Source of the DNA: an uncultured Ruminococcus sp.
GTDB taxonomy: Bacteria; Bacillota_A; Clostridia; Oscillospirales; Acutalibacteraceae
Length of the DNA stretch: 5,022 nucleotides
Assembly: GCA_902773395.1 (NCBI GenBank)
Contig: CACYEJ010000272.1
Location: forward strand, 1-5,022
Direction: 5' to 3'
The position numbers and the translations under genes are program-made. How positions within the stretch are numbered: position 1 is the stretch's first letter; every line of letters begins with the position of its first letter. This document shows, in pieces, positions 1-5,022 of this stretch. Under the pieces are notes generated by a model. It was given only the letters and a program-made list of their open reading frames with translations. It was not told the DNA's origin and did not search any database.

Positions 1-402
1 ACCTTTGTCGAGTTCGTACCAGTTTATCTCAGGAGTCTTTGCTACAAGAGCTATGAACATGTACTCTCTTAACCGAGGATATGCTTTTCTGCCTTTCTTC
101 GAATCGAGATTACCCCAAAACTGAAGTGGTTGTCCCAAGTCTTTGATGTCGAGGTCCTCATTCAACGCCAACTTCTTGTCAGCGTATAAACCGATGAAGA
201 ATGCCATAATGAGCGCCTCATAACCTGCACCTAGCACTTTGGCTTTCGACTCAGAGGCTTCATTTGTTCCCTTACTGAAATCAGTCAACGGCTTTATCAC
301 TTCATCTTCGTAGTGCTTTTCGTAAGACGGATTCTTGCGACCCCACAGCTCAAATAATGAGACAAAGCGTTCGCTGTCAAATTTACTATTCTTTATTGCC
401 AT
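1..402 (-). CDS. DndE-like protein, C-terminus beyond window edge
   Basis: The gene reads in one open frame from an ATG at 402 to the window edge, giving 134 residues with no stop, so the C-terminus is missing. It begins MAIKNSKFDSERF. The ATG is chosen because a perfect AAGGAGG lies 7 nt upstream. Residues 1-50 are polar and charged (FELWGRKNPSYEKHYEDE). From about residue 53 there is a hydrophobic helix-rich part: SKAKVLGAGYEALIMAFFIGL, then KKLALNEDLDIKDLGQPLQFWG, then YPRLREYMFIALVAKT. This order (an LGA-type helix, an AFxxGL helix, a KKLxL acidic linker, a FWG turn, then a helix ending xIALVxK) resembles the core of DndE (DUF1832), the small DNA-binding subunit of phosphorothioation systems. 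That is a motif reading, not an alignment. The N-terminal extension and, apparently, the length exceed classical DndE (about 110-120 residues). It follows the DndD-like gene by 12 bp, as dndE follows dndD. If it is not DndE it is a hypothetical helical protein. Confidence 0.85.
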   Translation of the reverse strand, partial: MAIKNSKFDSERFVSLFELWGRKNPSYEKHYEDEVIKPLTDFSKGTNEASESKAKVLGAGYEALIMAFFIGLYADKKLALNEDLDIKDLGQPLQFWGNLDSKKGRKAYPRLREYMFIALVAKTPEINWYELDKG

Positions 403-409
403 AACATAT

Positions 410-417
410 CCTCCTTA
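410..417 (-). promoter_or_regulatory. Strong Shine-Dalgarno overlapping the upstream stop codon
   Basis: On the minus strand this reads TAAGGAGG. The TAA is the stop codon of the DndD-like gene, and AAGGAGG is a perfect anti-16S match with 7 nt between it and the ATG at 402. It fixes the start of the DndE-like gene and lets ribosomes initiate there as the previous gene ends. It is the only clear Shine-Dalgarno in the window, which suggests the DndE-like protein is translated more independently and perhaps in larger amounts than its upstream neighbours. Confidence 0.8.
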
Positions 418-2580
418 GTTTATGGGTTCTATTCTGGTTTCAATTGTGGCCAAGTTCTTTTCGTCGAAAGGACGTTTCTTCTCTATCCTATACTTCTTGC
501 CTTTGATTGCTTTGAGACGTTTTGTGTCAATCGATGAAGAACCGTCAGCATTTTCGTTTAGGAAGCTCTTAGTCACGATGATGGTTTGCTTGTTGATTTC
601 TCCAATCACGCCAAAGAAGTCGCTTTCTTTTGCAGCTGTGAAGGATGACGTCGGAGCATCAAATATCAGCGGATAGTCATCTTCATGCTTTACCGTAGTG
701 AGTTCTGCAACCGCGAAAAGAAGAGACATATACATCGTGGTTTTCAGAGCGGTATTGGGATTATAAATGCGGGCTCCATCGGTGTCAATCAGCATTAATT
801 CAGCACTCTCATCGGCTTTTTCAACGATATGTGCCTGTCCACGGAAATCACCACGATTAAGACGCTCTAGATATTTATTTGTAGTGTCTTCAAGTTGCGA
901 CAAAAACTCACGTTTATTACGAACCTTTGCGGAAAGGAATGCCTCTGCTATTCTTCGCATCGCATTACTCGTACGGCCATACATTGCTGCTGTTGACTCC
1001 TCTGATATTTTGCTGTATTCTTCTTGATACTCATCTTTCTTTTTTTGATGCTCGTCGATTTGGCGTTTCAAGAAATCTGAACGATTCTCTGCCTGATTTT
1101 TCTGTTTGTACCAATCCGATATTTCATTGAATACCGAAATGAGTTGTTCCTCGGTTAATCCATCTGTTTGAGCCAAAATCTTGCGTTTCTGCTCTTCTTC
1201 TTGTTCTAATTTCGCCTGCAAACCATCGGCTATTTCATGGTTGCTCCGGTTCTTCTCTATCTCCGCCTTTATTATATTCGGCAAACGAGACAACCACCCC
1301 ATCCCATTATGCAACACGGTGTAGCGATTCACAAGCTCACGGATAAACTCACGTTTGAAGAGGGTTTCTTCCTCATCTTCATCCTCATCATGTGTGTTCT
1401 TTAGAGATGCCAGATAGTCCTCAAGATGTTTTTTCATGGTGTTGTACGGCTTCGACCCTTTGGGCGCAGGTGTACCACACACTTTGCACACTTCATCATG
1501 CAACATCTCTCGCATCGTGTTCTCATCTGGGATATTGAGTGCAAGCGGAACAAATCCTTGGTTTATTTCTTCTTGCATCTTGCCTGCCAACTTTTTCGCA
1601 CCCTGTTCACGCTGGAACTCGCGTTCCATACGACGTTGCTCTTTATCAAGCGTAGCCACATAGTCGCCATATTCGCGGGCTATTGATTCAAATCCCATCA
1701 AGATCCACATCTCATCCAGCAGGCGGAATGTATAGTTCTCTGAAATATTTCGATAGGCTTTGTCAATCCGTTCTTTTAAGTTCTCAATTCTAGTATTTGT
1801 GGCTTTTAGAAGTTCCGAAGATTCTTTGTTTTGTTCTACAGTATCGATTAGTGTGGTAAAGTTTACGGCTTCTTTTTGAGAGTTCCGTAGTTCTTCACTC
1901 TTATCCCGAATAAAATCGGTTTCATTCTTAATCAGGCCTCGCAGACGTTCTGCATCTTTACTGTTTTTCTTGTCTGCTTTTATTGCATTATCGTGCGCAT
2001 CCTGTGCCCACTTCTGCGCTTTTCCTGTAAAATCGATATAGGGGTCAAAATCTCGAATCTTGCTGAATGTCTCAACAAGATAACTCATCGCTTCCTCTTT
2101 GTTGAAGATATTCAACTCCTGTTCTCCTTTAAATAAGCAGTACTTCCTAATTGAGGCAGAGAAATCAATATCAAACAATCTCTTTGCAGCATCACCTTCA
2201 CGAACCTCTTTTTCACTTCCATTTTGTACATATATACAATGCAAGTAATTGGATGCCGATACCGTATTATCGGGAGACTTTGTGAATTTGAAAGACTTCT
2301 CAACCATCTTTTCGCTGCGTTCACACTCATATGTCATCGATACTTTGACCATAGCAGAATCGCCAGGCATCATTTCGGCAATCTTCTTTTTGGAGATATA
2401 CTTTGCATCTACCTTCAGTTTGTTGTCAACCGTATCGAATAGCCATTCCAATGCCTCAAACAGCGTGGTTTTACCATCTCCATTGGCACCGATAATCAGA
2501 GTTAGCCCTTCTCCAACATCCATACTGTTGGTTCCGTAATAACTACGGAAATTCTCGATAGCAATATTCTTTATTATCAT
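415..2580 (-). CDS. DndD/Rad50-like coiled-coil ATPase with CxxC hook
   Basis: Complete 721-residue protein. The N-terminus (MIIKNIAIENFRSYYG) is the typical opening of SMC/Rad50/DndD ATPases. Walker A is GANGDGKT at residues 31-38. A Q-loop-like LFKGEQEL lies near 149-156, comparable to the FxGE segment of DndD. Charged, coiled-coil-rich stretches cover about 185-340 and 375-535, and between them sits CKVCG (Cys365, Cys368), resembling the Rad50 zinc hook. An acidic tract DEDEDEEE follows at 398-405. The C-terminal ATPase half has NPNTALKTTMYMSLLFA at 607-623 where an ABC signature is expected, and Walker B PLIFDAPTS at 637-645. Asp641 is followed by Ala rather than the catalytic Glu; DndD-type proteins also often lack Glu here. 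Length is slightly above usual DndD. The ATG overlaps the upstream TGA and has no Shine-Dalgarno, so translation is probably coupled. In the Dnd pathway DndD is the ATPase subunit acting with DndC and DndE on DNA. The ATPase class is near certain; the specific DndD assignment rests on motifs and gene order. Alternatives are SbcC-like or other overcoming-lysogenisation-type (OLD)/Septu-like defence ATPases. Confidence 0.93.
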   Translation of the reverse strand: MIIKNIAIENFRSYYGTNSMDVGEGLTLIIGANGDGKTTLFEALEWLFDTVDNKLKVDAKYISKKKIAEMMPGDSAMVKVSMTYECERSEKMVEKSFKFTKSPDNTVSASNYLHCIYVQNGSEKEVREGDAAKRLFDIDFSASIRKYCLFKGEQELNIFNKEEAMSYLVETFSKIRDFDPYIDFTGKAQKWAQDAHDNAIKADKKNSKDAERLRGLIKNETDFIRDKSEELRNSQKEAVNFTTLIDTVEQNKESSELLKATNTRIENLKERIDKAYRNISENYTFRLLDEMWILMGFESIAREYGDYVATLDKEQRRMEREFQREQGAKKLAGKMQEEINQGFVPLALNIPDENTMREMLHDEVCKVCGTPAPKGSKPYNTMKKHLEDYLASLKNTHDEDEDEEETLFKREFIRELVNRYTVLHNGMGWLSRLPNIIKAEIEKNRSNHEIADGLQAKLEQEEEQKRKILAQTDGLTEEQLISVFNEISDWYKQKNQAENRSDFLKRQIDEHQKKKDEYQEEYSKISEESTAAMYGRTSNAMRRIAEAFLSAKVRNKREFLSQLEDTTNKYLERLNRGDFRGQAHIVEKADESAELMLIDTDGARIYNPNTALKTTMYMSLLFAVAELTTVKHEDDYPLIFDAPTSSFTAAKESDFFGVIGEINKQTIIVTKSFLNENADGSSSIDTKRLKAIKGKKYRIEKKRPFDEKNLATIETRIEPIN
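2577..2580 (-). other. ATGA stop/start overlap
   Basis: The minus strand reads ATGA: the ATG begins the DndD-like ATPase and the TGA ends the small protein. No ribosome binding site precedes it (upstream bases are AATTTATTCCT), so termination-reinitiation coupling is the likely way the ATPase is translated. This implies matched production of the two proteins. Confidence 0.85.
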
Positions 2581-2819
2581 AGGAATAAATTGTTATTCAA
2601 GTAAGTAAATACTTTCTTATATACCTCTTTCTGCTTAGAAGCATCATTTGAACCATCAAGCTCGCGAATAATACGGGCGACACTTGCAATAACAGCATTA
2701 TCACTCCGCAAAGCTTCTTGCAAATCAAGGTCTTCCAGTTGCTCGGCAGTATAGCCATACTGTTTCATTAGCTGCTCATTGTTGAGCACTAATTGCAGCA
2801 TTTTATCTTTCTGTGTCAT
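2577..2819 (-). CDS. Small uncharacterised protein (80 aa) between helicase and ATPase
   Basis: I do not recognise this protein. It starts MTQKDKMLQLVLNNEQLMKQ and ends YKKVFTYLNNNLFL. It contains no cysteine, no proline, no signal peptide and no membrane segment. It looks entirely helical: an N-terminal amphipathic helix, a QLEDLDLQEALRSDNAVI central part, a helix around VIASVARIIRELDG, and a KQKEVYKKVFTYL C-terminal helix. Its first 17 bases overlap the end of the helicase gene, and its TGA overlaps the ATG of the ATPase gene (ATGA). This locks its translation to both neighbours and argues that it is a real gene rather than a chance frame; the reading frame is also the only coding one filling the gap of over 220 bp. 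No Shine-Dalgarno is visible. By position it is probably a structural partner or regulator of the helicase or the ATPase, but that is inference only. Confidence 0.82.
   Translation of the reverse strand: MTQKDKMLQLVLNNEQLMKQYGYTAEQLEDLDLQEALRSDNAVIASVARIIRELDGSNDASKQKEVYKKVFTYLNNNLFL
2803..2819 (-). other. 17-nt gene overlap (helicase end / small protein start)
   Basis: The helicase frame runs on to a TAA at 2805-2803, while the ATG of the small protein is at 2819-2817 in a different frame. No Shine-Dalgarno precedes the ATG (the bases just before it are CACATAACCA). The overlap suggests that ribosomes finishing the helicase start the small protein by local re-initiation. Confidence 0.75.
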
Positions 2820-5022
2820 TGGTTATGTGTGTATTATCAAATAAATTTAATCCATAGTAATTCATCACATCGATTAATTCCATCTGTGCTTGAGATGGAT
2901 TTTCAGACATGGATGAGAAATCATATACTCGTTTCAATTCTCCAGCCAGTAAAGATTGTTCCACACGATAGCTCTGGGTGCCAGGCATTACTTTTGGCAC
3001 TACTACCAAATCGTGAATGTAGGAATATTTCTTGTCTTTGTGTGTTCTGAGCACACGTCCTCTTCTTTGAATAAATTGTCTTGGGTTTCCCGTACTTGCA
3101 CAGAATATTGCCAATTCACTTCGAGGAACATCCACACCTTCGTCCAAACATTTCATTGATGTGAGTACCTGGAGTCTTCCTGCTGCGAAATCATCCAGTA
3201 CAGAATCCCTGTCCTTGGTATCACCGGTAAATTTTCTTACGGTCACATGTTTGTCAACATCACACACGGCTCGTGTGTAAAGGTCAATCAAGTGATCGGT
3301 ATCTTGATCATCACTAATTGCCTCTCGGTTATCGAAAATATCCGCCCTCATATCATTAGGATTACTTCCCTCAGGCACATATACAAGGCTGTATTTTAGC
3401 GACCCCCTTTCCTCAAAACGATCAGTAATTATCTTTTTGAACATTGGCAGTTTGTTTGCTGCCTTATGGATAATGCGTTTGCGGGCAAGCAATAATGCCA
3501 TCAGCACATCATCGGCTTTCTCGAAAGTGCCACTATTGAAGTTGAAGTAACGAGAGATTTTTGTTGACAATTCCGCATATTGTTCCATCTCCTCGTCGGT
3601 TAGCCGCACGATATGAGGATAGTAATAATAACGGCAAAGAACACCATTCTTTATTGCCTCCTCCATAGAATACTCGTAGGTGTATTTCCCATTTACACCA
3701 AAAAAATGTTCCAGTCGTCTGTTTGTTTGCTCATCAAATTGTCTTTCTGGAGTAGCTGATAATCCTATCCTTCTTAGATACCTAATATCAGCAAGTCTTT
3801 TCAGTATTCCCGGAGCACCCATGTTATGCGCCTCGTCGGCAATCAACAACATTTGTTTACGCGAGAAGTCGTTCAAGATATCAAACACATTTTGCCGCAC
3901 AAATGAACTATACGTCGCAATAATAATAAATGAGATGTTTTCACCGTCATAACATTGTCTCTCATCGAAATGTATCCTCCTAATCTCTTCTCGCCAAGAA
4001 GGATTCTTCGAACTAATTTTAACAATCCTTACAAACCTAAACTTTCGGCATTCTGCTTCCCATTGCTCGACAAGAGTGATAGTTGGCACCAGAATCAAAG
4101 CCTTATAATATCCATTACGCTTATATATCTCAAGCAGGCAATTGAGTGCTGTAAGTGTTTTACCAGTACCAGTGGCCATTGCAAAAAGGCCTTTCTGTTC
4201 GTTTTTCTTCCAATTTTCGAAGGCCTCCTTTTGGTATTCACGTGGCCCTGTTGGATATGGGAATTGGGGCTCATCATAAAATGAATCTTCACACACCTTT
4301 TTGATTGAGTCTTCTCGTTCTTCCTGTTCTCTTTGTTTCTTTACTTTTCGCAACTGTTGTTCAACGTTGAGAAGCTCCTCAATATCCTTGTCCCCATAAT
4401 TGGATTTTATTGCAGAGACGAGCTTGTCAGGAGAAAGATATTCAACATTGCGTTTCCTATGCGACATGATAGAATCAAACTCTTCACGCTGATTTGCAAT
4501 ACGCTTTTGCACCATTCTGTCCACAGAATCACTTCTGTCTATCTTTATCTCTTCGATATTGTTGAACAACCCACTAATAGTAAAGTTAGCAGAACCCGTG
4601 AATGATGTTGTGCTATCACCATCACGGAACTGGCCAGATTTGATATGAGCTATTCCTTTCTTGTTTCGTGGCCGAATAATACGAATGTCAATGCGTTTAT
4701 TGTTGATAAGGAAAGCCAGGCACTCAAAGAACTGTTGTTGGTATTCGTCAAATGTTTGGCGTAGCATTTCAAAGTTGGAGAGGTCGAAACAGTCAATCAC
4801 TCCACCATTTACACCCTTGCTAATGGCCTCCTTGTCTTCTTGGGAAACAATGTGGTTAATGATAAGACGCATCTTTCCTCCTCTTGAAATGAATGAGGCG
4901 AATCCATCTGACAAAACGCTTATCGTAGCAGAGCTGAAGTATCCTAACTGAAGGTCAAACTCATTGCTGTTCTCCAAACAATCGTTGAAGAACTTTTCTG
5001 GTGAATAATAGTCACCATATCG
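2803..5022 (-). CDS. PLD-nuclease/DEAH helicase fusion, N-terminus beyond window edge
   Basis: The frame is open to the window edge (739 residues visible, numbered from 5022), so the true start lies outside. A TTG at 4977 is not the start: the 15 codons before it (YSPEKFFNDCLEN) continue the conserved N-terminal domain into LQLGYFSSATISVL. PLD-type nuclease domain, about 1-170: HIK at 126-128 (H and K of the HxK motif), then TGSANFT at 142-148 and a following acidic EE. After a charged linker (about 195-250) comes a superfamily 2 helicase: PREYQ (260-264), Walker A MATGTGKT (282-289), VPTITLVEQW (312-321), DEAH (396-399), SATP (422-425), LDEGVDVP (626-633) and QFIQRRGRVLR (649-659). All core motifs are intact, so it should be an active ATP-driven DNA translocase carrying a metal-independent nuclease. 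Proteins of this build are known beside dnd clusters as candidate restriction factors. It is the first visible gene of the operon. The function in restriction is inference; the domain calls are firm. Confidence 0.95.
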   Translation of the reverse strand, partial: RYGDYYSPEKFFNDCLENSNEFDLQLGYFSSATISVLSDGFASFISRGGKMRLIINHIVSQEDKEAISKGVNGGVIDCFDLSNFEMLRQTFDEYQQQFFECLAFLINNKRIDIRIIRPRNKKGIAHIKSGQFRDGDSTTSFTGSANFTISGLFNNIEEIKIDRSDSVDRMVQKRIANQREEFDSIMSHRKRNVEYLSPDKLVSAIKSNYGDKDIEELLNVEQQLRKVKKQREQEEREDSIKKVCEDSFYDEPQFPYPTGPREYQKEAFENWKKNEQKGLFAMATGTGKTLTALNCLLEIYKRNGYYKALILVPTITLVEQWEAECRKFRFVRIVKISSKNPSWREEIRRIHFDERQCYDGENISFIIIATYSSFVRQNVFDILNDFSRKQMLLIADEAHNMGAPGILKRLADIRYLRRIGLSATPERQFDEQTNRRLEHFFGVNGKYTYEYSMEEAIKNGVLCRYYYYPHIVRLTDEEMEQYAELSTKISRYFNFNSGTFEKADDVLMALLLARKRIIHKAANKLPMFKKIITDRFEERGSLKYSLVYVPEGSNPNDMRADIFDNREAISDDQDTDHLIDLYTRAVCDVDKHVTVRKFTGDTKDRDSVLDDFAAGRLQVLTSMKCLDEGVDVPRSELAIFCASTGNPRQFIQRRGRVLRTHKDKKYSYIHDLVVVPKVMPGTQSYRVEQSLLAGELKRVYDFSSMSENPSQAQMELIDVMNYYGLNLFDNTHITNDTER

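Noticed and set aside
2112..2330. Minus-strand 72-codon frame inside the ATPase gene
   Set aside because: It is out of frame within the continuous ATPase reading frame and shows no domain or start signal.
415..2580. SbcC/RecN repair ATPase as the identity of the large ATPase
   Set aside because: It is shorter than usual SbcC, has no SbcD nuclease partner beside it, and its neighbours fit a Dnd-like context better. It is not fully excluded.
4095..4292. Minus-strand 65-codon frame inside the helicase gene
   Set aside because: It overlaps the helicase Walker A region in another frame, so it is a shadow.
4661..4951. Plus-strand open frame of 96 codons, and similar plus-strand frames across the window
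   Set aside because: They lie antisense inside genes whose protein motifs are clear, have no family motifs of their own and no ribosome binding sites.
1..5022. CRISPR array, insertion sequence, tRNA/rRNA, promoter or rho-independent terminator
   Set aside because: No direct repeat array, transposase, RNA gene or GC-rich hairpin with a T-run was seen. The window is coding almost throughout and its largest gap is 12 bp, so any operon promoter and terminator lie outside.
2803..5022. Type I restriction HsdR or DISARM/Dpd helicase as the identity of the helicase
   Set aside because: No PD-(D/E)xK HsdR nuclease domain is present. In DISARM the PLD (DrmC) and helicase (DrmA) are separate proteins, as are DpdK and the Dpd helicases, whereas here they are fused.

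Overview
The window is one tightly packed minus-strand operon fragment. It encodes what looks like a DNA-modification or anti-phage island related to the Dnd (DNA phosphorothioation) group. Nothing on the plus strand is convincing and there is no intergenic space above 12 bp. G+C looks to be around the low 40s percent by eye. Two of the three visible start codons lack a Shine-Dalgarno sequence. That would suit Bacteroidota (for example a Bacteroides/Prevotella-type gut bacterium), but the third start has a perfect AAGGAGG, so the host assignment is only a weak guess.

Layout in transcription order (right to left). (1) 5022-2803: a large protein with an N-terminal PLD-type nuclease domain followed by a DEAH-box superfamily 2 helicase; its 5' end lies outside the window. 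(2) 2819-2577: a small, unrecognised 80-residue protein that overlaps the genes on both sides. (3) 2580-415: a 721-residue DndD/Rad50-like ATPase with a coiled coil and a CxxC zinc-hook-like apex. (4) 402-1: the first 134 residues of a protein whose second half resembles, by motif reading only, the small DndE protein; its 3' end lies outside the window.

The ATPase-then-DndE-like order matches the dndC-dndD-dndE order of known phosphorothioation clusters. PLD/helicase proteins are known companions of such clusters as putative restriction factors. The simplest reading is that the helicase-nuclease is the effector that translocates on and cuts unmodified or foreign DNA, and that the ATPase, the small protein and the DndE-like protein form a DNA-handling module. 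The sulfur-transfer enzyme that would prove a phosphorothioation system (a DndC-like PAPS-reductase-family protein) and a DndB-like DGQHR protein are not in the window, so the modification chemistry is unproven. The small protein and the atypical DndE-like protein are the least explained parts and the best candidates for something new.
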